The notes under the pieces: generated by a model
What the model saw: the letters and a program-made list of their open reading frames with translations, nothing else
What the model was told of the DNA's origin: nothing
Databases searched by the model: none
In this document: piece by piece, positions 43,480-52,197 of the stretch
Layout: each line of letters opens with the position of its first letter
Numbering within the stretch: the stretch's first letter is position 1
Assembly: GCA_020724525.1 (NCBI GenBank)
Contig: DYGU01000005.1
Location: 1 to 64,000 of the forward strand
Reading direction: 5' to 3'
DNA: 64,000 nucleotides
From: Dehalococcoides mccartyi
Lineage (GTDB): Bacteria > Chloroflexota > Dehalococcoidia > GIF9 > DYGU01
Program-made: the position numbers and the translations under genes

Positions 43480-44658
43480 GTGGCAGGAATTTCGGGAAAG
43501 GACAAACTCAAAGCCGAGGTACAAAAACAGGTAGAATCTTATCGTCAAGAGCTTATTGAGCTAAGCCTGTGGATTCACAACAATCCTGAAGTTGGCTTCC
43601 AAGAAACAAAAGCAGCAGCCTGGCTTTGTGAATTTCTTGAAAGGAATAATTTCCGTGTAGAAAGAGGTATAAGCAGTTTAGCTACTTCTTTTAGAGGGAA
43701 TGTAGGAAAGGAGAAACCAGTAATTGCCCTCCTTGCTGAGTATGATGCTTTACCAAAAATTGGACACGGTTGTGGGCATAATATAATTGCCGCTTCTGCT
43801 GTAGGCGCTGCGGTAGCGAGTAAATTTATTACTAATAGCTTACCAGGGACAATTCAGGTTTTGGGCACTCCTGGGGAGGAAATACTGGGGGGTAAGATAA
43901 TTATGATAGAGAAAGGAGCCTTTGGCTCAGTAGATATAGCGATGCTGGTACATCCGGGAGTGCGTAATATGGTAGATACTCAAGCTTTGGCTTGTATCTC
44001 CTTAGAAGTCGAATTTTTTGGCAAAGCAGCCCATGCTGCTGCCCATCCTGAACAGGGTATTAATGCTTTAGAAGCTATGATATTATCCTTTAATAACCTA
44101 AATTCTCTCCGTCAGCATATCAAAGGAGATGCTCGTATTCATGGAATTATCACCCATGGTGGTGAAGTAGCTAATATAGTGCCAGCTTACTCTGCTGCCA
44201 GATTCTTGGTCCGAGCCCAAGATAACACTTACTTAGAAGAATTAAAAGAAAAAGTCTTGAACTGCTTCAATGGTGCTTCTCTGGCTACAGGAACTCGCTT
44301 AAAATATACCTGGGGAAAAAATACTTATGCTCCGATGAAGACTAATTCAGCCTTAGCTCAGCTCTTTGCTCATAACCTTGAATCCTTAGGACGTAAGATA
44401 GAGTCTTTCGAGCCGCGTTTTGGTTTTGGTAGCACTGATATGGGTAACGTTAGTCAAGTGGTTCCAGCAATTCATCCTTTCATAGCTATTGCTCCTCCCG
44501 AGGTATCAACCCACTCACCAGAGTTCACCCAAGCAGCTGTTTCTGAGGCTGGAAATAAGGGGCTTTTGGACGCAGCCAAGGCATTGGGTATGAGCGTTGT
44601 TGACCTCTTGTATGAACCAGAAATATTGGTTAAGCTTAAAAGAGAGTTCAGCCAATAA
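43480..44658 (+). CDS. M20-family amidohydrolase
   Basis: A 392-residue zinc peptidase of the M20D type, starting GTG with an AGGAGG site 12 bases upstream. The metal-ligand segment AEYDALPKIGHGCGHNIIAA, the LGTPGEE catalytic glutamate and the dimerisation domain (AAHAAAHPEQGINALEAMI) match the aminobenzoyl-glutamate/PM20D2-like group. The natural substrate is not known; candidates are N-acyl amino acids or dipeptides. It may share a transcript with plsX, 48 bases downstream. Confidence 0.88.
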   Translation: MAGISGKDKLKAEVQKQVESYRQELIELSLWIHNNPEVGFQETKAAAWLCEFLERNNFRVERGISSLATSFRGNVGKEKPVIALLAEYDALPKIGHGCGHNIIAASAVGAAVASKFITNSLPGTIQVLGTPGEEILGGKIIMIEKGAFGSVDIAMLVHPGVRNMVDTQALACISLEVEFFGKAAHAAAHPEQGINALEAMILSFNNLNSLRQHIKGDARIHGIITHGGEVANIVPAYSAARFLVRAQDNTYLEELKEKVLNCFNGASLATGTRLKYTWGKNTYAPMKTNSALAQLFAHNLESLGRKIESFEPRFGFGSTDMGNVSQVVPAIHPFIAIAPPEVSTHSPEFTQAAVSEAGNKGLLDAAKALGMSVVDLLYEPEILVKLKREFSQ

Positions 44659-44706
44659 TCTGGAGCCAAAGACCGTGCGCAAATTAAATAAGAAAGGATG
44701 GAAACA

Positions 44707-45771
44707 ATGAAAATTGCTGTAGATGCCATGGGGGGCGATTACGCACCCACAGAAATAGTGAAGGGAGCTATTGAAGCCGCCCAGGAGGCTAAAACTGAAA
44801 TTGTCTTAGTAGGTAATAAAATTGTTGTCCAACCCCTACTCCAAGAGTACTCTCCGGCTAATTCCCAACTCTCCTTGGTGGATGCCCCTGAAGTCATCAG
44901 CCCAGAAGAACACCCGACTAAAGCCGTCAGAACTAAACGTTACTCTTCGATAATGGTTGGCATAAACATGCTTCGACCCGGTGAGGCTTCAGCCTTTGTT
45001 TCCGCAGGCAGTACCGGAGCCATTGTTACTGCCTCAGCCCTCCTCTTAGGCAAAATAAAGGGGGTCGAGCGACCAGCCATTACCATTCTCCTACCGACTC
45101 CGACCAGTTTCTCTCTCCTTCTTGATGTTGGTGCTAACGTCGACTGCAAACCAGCTTTCTTAGTCAATTTTGCCCAATTAGGCAAAATCTATATGGAAAA
45201 AGTCTTCAATATTAAAAATCCCCGGGTTGGTTTGCTTACTACCGGAGAAGAAAAAATGAAAGGGAACCGTTTATGCCGGGAAAGCCATAAGCTACTTAAA
45301 GACAGTAACCTCAATTTTGTAGGTAATATAGAAGGCAAAGACATCGCCAGAGGTTTGGTCGATGTGATTGTGACTGATGGTTTTACTGGAAATATGGTAC
45401 TAAAAGTGATCGAAGGACTTGGTGAAACCATCTTCGACTTCTTTGAGCAGATACTTACCAGTGACACTCGCTTCCAAGAGACTGCCCCTCTCTTTAAGCC
45501 CGTTTTAGGTGCTTTCGCTAAAAAACTGGACTACAGCGAGCAAGGGGGAGCACCTTTGTTAGGAGTAAATGGTAACGTTATTATTGCCCATGGTCGTAGC
45601 CGGTCTAAAGCCATTAAAAATGCTATTTATTTAGCTCATCGAGCTGCTCAGCTTAAAGTAGCTGAGGCGATGGTCAATGGCTTTGCTGAACAAGTCAACA
45701 CTTCGTTCCCATCAAGAAATAAACTTTCCCTAAAACCAAACCGCCTTCTAATTACCGAACGACCGGAATAA
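44707..45771 (+). CDS. plsX: Phosphate acyltransferase PlsX
   Basis: A 354-residue enzyme that makes acyl-phosphate from acyl-ACP for phospholipid synthesis. It begins MKIAVDAMGGDYAP and carries SAGSTGAIVTASALLL and VTDGFTGNMVLKVIEG. The start at 44707 is preferred to an earlier ATG at 44698, because MKIAVDAMGGD is the family start and AAAGGA is suitably placed. It stands apart from the fab genes and precedes trxB. Confidence 0.93.
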   Translation: MKIAVDAMGGDYAPTEIVKGAIEAAQEAKTEIVLVGNKIVVQPLLQEYSPANSQLSLVDAPEVISPEEHPTKAVRTKRYSSIMVGINMLRPGEASAFVSAGSTGAIVTASALLLGKIKGVERPAITILLPTPTSFSLLLDVGANVDCKPAFLVNFAQLGKIYMEKVFNIKNPRVGLLTTGEEKMKGNRLCRESHKLLKDSNLNFVGNIEGKDIARGLVDVIVTDGFTGNMVLKVIEGLGETIFDFFEQILTSDTRFQETAPLFKPVLGAFAKKLDYSEQGGAPLLGVNGNVIIAHGRSRSKAIKNAIYLAHRAAQLKVAEAMVNGFAEQVNTSFPSRNKLSLKPNRLLITERPE

Positions 45772-45799
45772 ATAACTTACACACCATATTTATAAGCAA

Positions 45800-45864
45800 C
45801 CCCGAAAGTGAAGTTTTAGGGGCGAATCCGGGGTAAGCTATAGCCTTTACCCAAAGTGGGTAAA
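45800..45864 (+). promoter_or_regulatory. Tandem hairpins between plsX and trxB
   Basis: CCCC at 45800-45803 can pair with either of two GGGG runs (45819-45822 or 45830-45833), and a perfect TTTACCC-AAAGT-GGGTAAA hairpin follows at 45846-45864, twenty bases before the trxB ATG. Two alternative pairings ahead of a stable hairpin look like an attenuator or a terminator followed by ATCCTTTTC. No known riboswitch family is recognised. Confidence 0.4.
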
Positions 45865-45884
45865 ATCCTTTTCAATAATCGAAA

Positions 45885-46808
45885 ATGAACAAGGAATATC
45901 AACTAATTATTATTGGCGGTGGTCCGGCTGGGCTCACTGCCGGACTCTATAGCTCAAGAGCCGGAATCAAAACTTTGCTCATTGAGAAGGGGGTGATTGG
46001 GGGACAAATAGTAAATGTGGAAAGAATTGAGAACTATCCCGGTTTACCTGAAGGTATTTCTGGTTTTGAATTAACTGAATTTATGCACCGGCAGGCACTA
46101 AAATACGGACTGGAAACGCTCATCAATGAAGTCACCACAATTCAAAACAACGGAAAACACAAAATAGTGGGAACAACCCAAAACAATTTTATTACCAGTG
46201 CTATAATTATTGCTGGGGGGTGTCAGCGCCGCAAATTAAGGATACCCGGAGAGGACAAGTTCACTGGCAGAGGGGTTTCCTACTGTGCTACCTGTGATGG
46301 TCCCTTGTTCAGAGATAAGAGGGTGTCCATTGTCGGTGGAGGGAATGCCGCCCTTACTGAAGCTCTTAGCTTGACTAAATTTGCTTCGTCGGTGAAAGTC
46401 ATCCATCGCCGTCACCAACTGCGGGCTACCCAAATTCTCCAGAAGAAAGCCTTCAAGGAACCAAAAATAGAATTCATCTGGAATACCATAGTGACTGAGA
46501 TAGAAGGTAACAGCATGGTGTCGCAGCTTAAGTTAAAAGAGGTAACAACCGACAAAATATCTACTTTAAAAGTTGCCGGGGTTTTTGTGGCTATTGGTTT
46601 AATACCTAATACTAATTATTTAAAGGGAATTGTGCCTTTAGATAAAATGGGCTATATTATCACTAATGAGCTTATGGAAACAAGAATTCCTGGTATTTTT
46701 GCCGCGGGTGATATCAGGTATAATTCTTATAGACAACTGATAACAGCTGCTGGCGATGGTGCCACTGCTGCCCTTTCTGCTGAGAGATTCTTAAAAGAAT
46801 TAGGTTAA
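45885..46808 (+). CDS. trxB: Thioredoxin reductase
   Basis: A 307-residue NADPH-dependent flavoprotein with an FAD motif GGGPAGLTAG, the redox pair CATC (Cys134, Cys137), the NADPH motif GGGNAALTEAL, and GIFAAGDI near the C terminus. It reduces thioredoxin, which is not encoded nearby. Its 3' end is 15 bases from rplI. Confidence 0.92.
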   Translation: MNKEYQLIIIGGGPAGLTAGLYSSRAGIKTLLIEKGVIGGQIVNVERIENYPGLPEGISGFELTEFMHRQALKYGLETLINEVTTIQNNGKHKIVGTTQNNFITSAIIIAGGCQRRKLRIPGEDKFTGRGVSYCATCDGPLFRDKRVSIVGGGNAALTEALSLTKFASSVKVIHRRHQLRATQILQKKAFKEPKIEFIWNTIVTEIEGNSMVSQLKLKEVTTDKISTLKVAGVFVAIGLIPNTNYLKGIVPLDKMGYIITNELMETRIPGIFAAGDIRYNSYRQLITAAGDGATAALSAERFLKELG

Positions 46809-46823
46809 GAAGGATTAAAACGG

Positions 46824-47276
46824 TTGAAAGTCATCTTTTTAGAGGACATATCCAATAAAGCTAAGAGAGGGGAAATCAAGGAAGTGGCTGATGGCTATGC
46901 CCGAAACTTCCTATTGCCCAGAGGGTTAGCCATGTTAGCCACTAAAAGAGCGCTTCAAACTGCCCAAATTCAACTTCAACAGCAGACTCAGCGCCAGGCT
47001 AAGGAAGAAGTCAAATTAGGCGAACTGAGGCATCAGATTGATGGAACTAAAGTCTATTTCTACGCCCGGGCAGGAGCTGAAGGACGCCTCTTTGGCTCCA
47101 TCACTACCTCAGACATAGCCCAAGAACTCAGTAAAATAACTGGTTTTCCCATCGACAAGAGAAAAATCATGCTGGATAAGCCCTTGCGTGAACTTGGTAG
47201 CCATGAGGTGATAATCAAGCCGTCCAAAGATATCGACATCAAAATCGCTGTAGTCATTGAAGAACGGAAGGTCTAA
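46824..47276 (+). CDS. rplI: 50S ribosomal protein L9
   Basis: A 150-residue two-domain protein, starting TTG, with the N-terminal [21 protein letters not shown] fold and [13 protein letters not shown], a long connecting helix and a C-terminal domain with [13 protein letters not shown]. It binds 23S rRNA. It is followed by dnaB after 2 bases, the usual pairing. Confidence 0.94.
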   Translation: MKVIFLEDISNKAKRGEIKEVADGYARNFLLPRGLAMLATKRALQTAQIQLQQQTQRQAKEEVKLGELRHQIDGTKVYFYARAGAEGRLFGSITTSDIAQELSKITGFPIDKRKIMLDKPLRELGSHEVIIKPSKDIDIKIAVVIEERKV

Positions 47277-47278
47277 AT

Positions 47279-48655
47279 ATGGTTAATGAAAAGCTGCCTC
47301 CCCATGACATTGAAGCCGAAGAGGCAGTAATTGGGTCTCTCCTCATAGATGGCGAAGCCATATTTAAAGTTGCCACTTTTCTCACTCCCCAAGATTTCTT
47401 TAGAGAAAATAACCAATGGATTTACGAGGCTTGTCTTTCTCTGTATCACCGTAATGAAGGTATCAACCAAATCACCGTGGCTCGCGAACTGGCGCACCGA
47501 GAAAGACTTGAAGAAGTTGGCGGCGCTGCCTATTTAAGCCACCTTATTTCTACGGTACCCACCCCTTTACACATTGAGTATTATGCCCGAATTGTTTCAA
47601 ATCTGGCGGTGATGCGGCGTCTGATCAGTGCCGGGGGACAAATTGCCGCCATTGGCTATGAAGCTGAGCCGGATGTTGAAGTTGCCCTTAGTCGAGCTGA
47701 GGATATCCTCTTCAAAGTTCGCCAGAGACAAAGGACTCGAGATTTCATTCCAATTCGGCAAGTTCTTGACCAGTATTTTGAAGAGACCAGACCGGTCATA
47801 CACCGAGAGGGAGAGATTCCGCACGTTCTTGCTGGCTTTAACGCCTTAGACGATTTTCTGGGTGGGTTACAACGCTCAGACCTGATTATTCTGGCGGCAA
47901 GACCAAGTTTAGGTAAAACTGGCTTAGCTCTTGGTATTGCCAGAAACGCTGCCGTTAATCAGCGTGCCTGTGTCGCCTTCTTCAGCCTCGAGATGTCCCG
48001 GGAAGCTGTAGTGCAACGTCTTCTGGCAAGTGAATCTAATGTCGACTTAAGACGTCTTCGCCTTGGTCTCTATACTGAGGAAGAAGAAAGGAAAATCATG
48101 GACGGCAGTGGTGTACTTTCAGAAGCACCTATTTATATTGATGACTCACCCCAGCCCAGAGCCATAGAAATGCGAAGCAAAGCTCGCCGTCTCCACTTTG
48201 AGAAAGGGATTGACTTGGTCGTCATTGATTACCTTCAATTGATACGGGGAGATACCAGAACTGAAAACCGAGTACAGGAGATTAGCGAGATAACCCGTGC
48301 CTTAAAAGCCTTGGCTCGAGAGTTAGATAGACCCGTACTTGTTGTATCTCAGTTGAGCCGCGCTGTAGAGTGGCGAGCTTCTCATATCCCCCAACTATCT
48401 GACCTCAGAGAGAGCGGCAGCATTGAACAGGATGCTGATGTTGTCCTCTTTATCTACCGCCCCGAAGTATACTACCCTACACCAGAAGAGTGGTACAAAG
48501 ACCACGACATTGACCGGGAACCCTATCCAAAGGGTATTGCTGACATTATTATAGCCAAGCATCGCAACGGACCCACTGGGACTGTTAAACTGCGTTTTTT
48601 GGCTCGAACCGCTAAATTCGATAATTTAGAAATTGAAACCATCCCAACCCCCTAA
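47279..48655 (+). CDS. dnaB: Replicative DNA helicase DnaB
   Basis: A 458-residue hexameric helicase. The N-terminal domain begins PPHDIEAEEAVIGSLL. The RecA-like domain has Walker A ARPSLGKTGLA, Walker B with VVIDYLQLI, and LSDLRESGSIEQDADVV for the sensor region. The absence of inteins and its length are normal. A DnaD-like protein and a double DnaC-like ATPase immediately downstream probably act with it at replication forks. Confidence 0.95.
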   Translation: MVNEKLPPHDIEAEEAVIGSLLIDGEAIFKVATFLTPQDFFRENNQWIYEACLSLYHRNEGINQITVARELAHRERLEEVGGAAYLSHLISTVPTPLHIEYYARIVSNLAVMRRLISAGGQIAAIGYEAEPDVEVALSRAEDILFKVRQRQRTRDFIPIRQVLDQYFEETRPVIHREGEIPHVLAGFNALDDFLGGLQRSDLIILAARPSLGKTGLALGIARNAAVNQRACVAFFSLEMSREAVVQRLLASESNVDLRRLRLGLYTEEEERKIMDGSGVLSEAPIYIDDSPQPRAIEMRSKARRLHFEKGIDLVVIDYLQLIRGDTRTENRVQEISEITRALKALARELDRPVLVVSQLSRAVEWRASHIPQLSDLRESGSIEQDADVVLFIYRPEVYYPTPEEWYKDHDIDREPYPKGIADIIIAKHRNGPTGTVKLRFLARTAKFDNLEIETIPTP

Positions 48656-48681
48656 ACAGAAAATCTAACACAAGATATAAT
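48653..48681 (+). promoter_or_regulatory. Possible promoter for the dnaD-dnaC pair
   Basis: TAAACA (48653-48658), a 17-base spacer and TATAAT (48676-48681), 50 bases before the DnaD start. The -35 match is only four of six. It would allow the loader genes to be expressed apart from dnaB. Confidence 0.35.
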
Positions 48682-48730
48682 AGAATTAATAATTGTGAAC
48701 TCATTATAAAGAGCTTAAGGAAAAGGAAAC

Positions 48731-49450
48731 ATGAGCCCAACGTTTTCCGGTTTTCCAGCAAAAGCTGAATGCACTTCTGTTCCCAATATATTCTTTACCC
48801 AGATAATGCCCGAAATTGAAGATATGAATGAACTTAAAACAACCTTACACATTTTTCGGGTAATCTACCTCAAGCGTGGCTATCCCCGCTTTGCAACTCT
48901 TAATGAGCTTTTGAGTGATTCAACACTAATGTCAGGAATAAAAGATAAAGACAAATCCCCAACCCAATCTCTTCATCATGCCTTAAACTTGGCAGTTCAG
49001 CGGGGAACTATCTTACATCTGACCCTAAAGAAAGACAACCAATCTGAAGAAGTTTATTTCCTTAATACCCCAGCCGATAGAAAAGCTATGAACCAGATTC
49101 GGGAAGGCAAATTCCCTTTGGAGGGTCTAAAAGTAGCTAAAGAGTCCACCACAGCTATCACCCAACCCCCTGATATATTCACCCTCTATGAGCAAAATAT
49201 TGGTATGTTGACTCCTATGATTGCTGACGAACTTCGGGAAGCCGAAAAACTTTATCCTCCAGAATGGATCCAGGATGCTTTTAAGGAAGCAGTCACTCTG
49301 AATAAACGTAACTGGAAATATATTGCCCGTATTCTGGAACGGTGGGCAACCGAAGGTAAAGATGATGGAAAGACTCGGAGATATTCTGAAAAGGCGACTG
49401 ACCCCAACAAATATATCAGGGGCAAATACGGACACCTGGTCAAGCGCTGA
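48731..49450 (+). CDS. DnaD-domain replisome organiser protein
   Basis: A 239-residue protein. The N-terminal part (to about 130) resembles a winged-helix replisome-organiser domain. The C-terminal DnaD_2 domain has FTLYEQNIGMLTPMIADELR, WIQDAFKEAV and NKRNWKYIARILERW, as in B. subtilis DnaD and phage homologues. It should help DnaB loading or primosome assembly. The next gene overlaps its last 89 bases. A mobile-element origin is possible, but the dnaB context argues for a chromosomal role. Confidence 0.85.
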   Translation: MSPTFSGFPAKAECTSVPNIFFTQIMPEIEDMNELKTTLHIFRVIYLKRGYPRFATLNELLSDSTLMSGIKDKDKSPTQSLHHALNLAVQRGTILHLTLKKDNQSEEVYFLNTPADRKAMNQIREGKFPLEGLKVAKESTTAITQPPDIFTLYEQNIGMLTPMIADELREAEKLYPPEWIQDAFKEAVTLNKRNWKYIARILERWATEGKDDGKTRRYSEKATDPNKYIRGKYGHLVKR

Positions 49451-50786
49451 CCAAACTCAGGAACTACCAGCATCTCCAGATTGTCCTCAGTGCAAAGGTG
49501 CCGGTTTTGTCTATCCCCGACTGGCTTCCGGAAAGCCTGATTTTAGCCGAACCGTACCTTGCCATTGTATCCAGGGTAAACTCCAACAAGAAAAGCTCAC
49601 TTACCTTGGACAATATAGTAATTTAGCTTCCCTTTCCCATCTTACCTTTGGAACTCTCCTGCCTACAGGAAGACAGGGGTATATCGTTTCCCAGCAATAC
49701 TTTTCCCGCGCCTATGAAGCTGCCAAAAGCTTTGCTGCTAACCCTAAAGGCTGGCTCATACTCCTCGGTCCAAGCGGCTGTGGTAAAACCCATCTGGCTT
49801 GTGCTATCGCCAATTATCGCCTGAGTTTGGGACAGCCTGCTTTCTATATAGGGACAAGCGACCTTCTTGACCATTTGCGCTCCGCTTTCACCCCGACCGC
49901 AGACACCTCCTATGACGAACTCTTCGAACAGGTCAAGAGCACCCCCCTTCTTATCCTGGACGACTTAAGCTTAACCGGAGCTACACCTTGGGCGAAAGAG
50001 AAATTAGAACAACTCCTTAACCATCGCTTTAATATCAGAATGCCTACGGTAATCACCACCGATGTGCCCCTGGAAAAATTGGAGGAGCGGGTACGCATGA
50101 AGTTAACTGACCCTGATTTATGTCAGGTTATTATAGTTGAGGAAAGACTCCAGCCAAGCTTGGAACTCTTAAGAAGCCAAGACCAGGAGCGACTCCGTAA
50201 AATGACTTTTAACAATTTCGACCACAAACGGCTTAATTTGTTACCAGAGCAACGTCAGAATTTGGAGCAGGTTTTTCGTATTGCTCTCAATTTTGCCCAA
50301 TCTCCTCAGGGTTGGCTGGTGCTTCAAGGTGTTAACGGCTGCGGCAAGACCCACTTAGCTGCCGCCATTGCCAACTACCAGCGTCAAGCTGGTAAGTCTG
50401 TTACCTTTGTAATTGTTCCTGAGCTTCTTGACCACCTTCGCTCAGCATTCAGTCCAGAAAGTAAAGTCTCCTATGATGAACTTTTCGAGAAAGTCAAGAA
50501 GGCTCCTCTTCTAATTCTGGACGATTTTGGAGAGCAAACAACCACAGCCTGGGTCCAAGAAAAACTCTATCAATTAATTAACTACCGGTATAATGCCCAG
50601 CTACCAACTGTAATTACTACCTGTTTTGCCTTGGAAGAAATTGAAAGTCGCATCAGCTCTCGGATGGCAGACCCAAGCCTTAGTCTTGTTTTCAACATCA
50701 TTGCCCCTGATTATCGCAGCGACTTAAAAGCCAGCCGAACTGCCAAATTCTCCGAAAAAATCCGGAGACAAAGCCACCGAGGTTAG
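49362..50786 (+). CDS. DnaC/DnaI-like helicase loader with two AAA+ domains in tandem
   Basis: A 474-residue protein. An N-terminal cysteine group (41, 44, 67, 69; CPQC and CHC) is followed by two AAA+ domains about 187 residues apart. Domain 1 has Walker A GPSGCGKT (136-143) and Walker B LLILDD (196-201). Domain 2 has Walker A GVNGCGKT (323-330) and Walker B LLILDD (383-388). The two are similar along their length (LLDHLRSAF, SYDELFE and MPTVITT/LPTVITT occur in both), so they arose by duplication. Normal DnaC and DnaI have one such domain. The start at 49362 (MMERLGD) is chosen over 49323, as GAAGG lies just upstream. Confidence 0.85.
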   Translation: MMERLGDILKRRLTPTNISGANTDTWSSADQTQELPASPDCPQCKGAGFVYPRLASGKPDFSRTVPCHCIQGKLQQEKLTYLGQYSNLASLSHLTFGTLLPTGRQGYIVSQQYFSRAYEAAKSFAANPKGWLILLGPSGCGKTHLACAIANYRLSLGQPAFYIGTSDLLDHLRSAFTPTADTSYDELFEQVKSTPLLILDDLSLTGATPWAKEKLEQLLNHRFNIRMPTVITTDVPLEKLEERVRMKLTDPDLCQVIIVEERLQPSLELLRSQDQERLRKMTFNNFDHKRLNLLPEQRQNLEQVFRIALNFAQSPQGWLVLQGVNGCGKTHLAAAIANYQRQAGKSVTFVIVPELLDHLRSAFSPESKVSYDELFEKVKKAPLLILDDFGEQTTTAWVQEKLYQLINYRYNAQLPTVITTCFALEEIESRISSRMADPSLSLVFNIIAPDYRSDLKASRTAKFSEKIRRQSHRG

Positions 50787-50864
50787 AAATTTCCGCCTCT
50801 TCCACTCCTTGCAACCTAAAACCTTTCCTGTTAGAATTAGGAGGTTTTATTAGAGGATGCTGAA

Positions 50865-51368
50865 GTGGTAAATCTACCAGTATTAGTCCTTAATCAGAAC
50901 TACCAACCTCTAAATATCTGTCGAGTCCGTCGGGCTGTAGTGCTCCTTTTTTGCGGAAAAGCCGAAGCCTTAGAAAACGGTTTAGGAGTGCTCCACACCA
51001 TTGATGGCGCCTATCCCATACCCTCGGTAATTCGGCTCGCTTATCTCGTCAAGCGACCTCGACTCCAAAGAAAACTAACTAAGTTTGAGGTTTTTAATCG
51101 CGACCACTATGTCTGCCAGTATTGCGGGCGGGAAGCAAGGGAACTTACCTTAGACCATGTTATTCCCCGACGGCGTGGCGGTATGCATACTTGGGAAAAT
51201 GTGATTAGTGCCTGTGTACCTTGCAATCGACGTAAGGCAGGACGCACTCCTCAAGAAGCCGGTATGAAACTCATCCGCCAACCTCAACCTCCCCGCGACG
51301 GTCATTTCTATGTACCTTATCACCAGCGCCATCTCAATAAAGAGTGGCAAAAATATTTAAACCAATGA
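50865..51368 (+). CDS. HNH endonuclease
   Basis: A 167-residue protein starting GTG. The N-terminal part (VLVLNQNYQPLNICRVRRAV) is the usual leader of this stand-alone HNH group. The catalytic fold has CQYCG and CVPCNRRK zinc pairs with the motif LTLDHVIPRRRGG and ENVISAC. Members are widespread and mostly uncharacterised; DNA repair or defence roles are suggested. It is convergent with ricT, 14 bases apart. Confidence 0.85.
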   Translation: MVNLPVLVLNQNYQPLNICRVRRAVVLLFCGKAEALENGLGVLHTIDGAYPIPSVIRLAYLVKRPRLQRKLTKFEVFNRDHYVCQYCGREARELTLDHVIPRRRGGMHTWENVISACVPCNRRKAGRTPQEAGMKLIRQPQPPRDGHFYVPYHQRHLNKEWQKYLNQ

Positions 51369-51382
51369 AGCTCTTTGCTCTT

Positions 51383-52195
51383 TTACCTCTTTTCTTCCCA
51401 GGCTACCTGACTAACGGGTAATTCTATCATACCTTCACTTTCCAACTCTACCAGCACTGTCTCCTTTAATGGGTTAACACTAACTACCTTAGCTTTTCCA
51501 GAAGAGGTAACTACCCATTGTCCTACCTGGGGCAATTTCTCTTTCATCATCCGATATTGTTCACTTTCATACCCTAAACAGCATAATAAGCGCCCGCAAA
51601 TACCAGAAATTTTCATCGGGGTAAGAGACAACCCCTGTTCCTTTGCCATCCGGATGGAAACAGGGGTAAAATCATCAAGAAAGGTCAGGCAACACAAAGG
51701 ACGACCACACCTGCCTATCCCCCCCACGAGTTTAGCTTCATCCCTTGCCCCTACCTGCTTCAATTCAACCCGCCCCTTAAGACTGCGCCTCAATCTTCGT
51801 ACCAGTTCCCGGAAATCCACCCTTTCCTCAGCACTGAAAAAAATTGTTATATACGTACCATCAAAATTGGACTGAGCCGAAAGAACCTTCATGAGTATAT
51901 TAAGCTGGCTGACTAACTCACGACATTTCTTTACTGCTTCTCTTTCCTTCTCTCGCGATTGTTGCAGTTGCTCTATGTCCTCGGTTTGAGCTTTGCGTAA
52001 TACAGACTTTGTAGGTTGGCTTACTTTACTAAACATCACCTGTTCGGGAATAAAAACAACCCTGCCTAATTCCAGACCATGGCTGGTCTCCACCACTACC
52101 AAATTATTTACTTCTAAGGATATATCATCAGAATTAAAGTAATATACTTTGCCGGCTTGCCTAAAACGTACCCCAACGATTTTAAATTTAAACAT
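51383..52195 (-). CDS. ricT: PSP1/RicT-family protein
   Basis: A 270-residue protein of the YaaT (RicT) family with the PSP1 domain and the conserved cysteine set in GRCGRPLCCLTFLDDF and ICGRLLCCLGYE. In B. subtilis, RicT with RicA and RicF forms an Fe-S complex that steers RNase Y. RNase Y is also encoded in this window, while RicA and RicF are not seen. It starts two bases after holB, its classic neighbour. Confidence 0.88.
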   Translation of the reverse strand: MFKFKIVGVRFRQAGKVYYFNSDDISLEVNNLVVVETSHGLELGRVVFIPEQVMFSKVSQPTKSVLRKAQTEDIEQLQQSREKEREAVKKCRELVSQLNILMKVLSAQSNFDGTYITIFFSAEERVDFRELVRRLRRSLKGRVELKQVGARDEAKLVGGIGRCGRPLCCLTFLDDFTPVSIRMAKEQGLSLTPMKISGICGRLLCCLGYESEQYRMMKEKLPQVGQWVVTSSGKAKVVSVNPLKETVLVELESEGMIELPVSQVAWEEKR

Positions 52196-52197
52196 GA

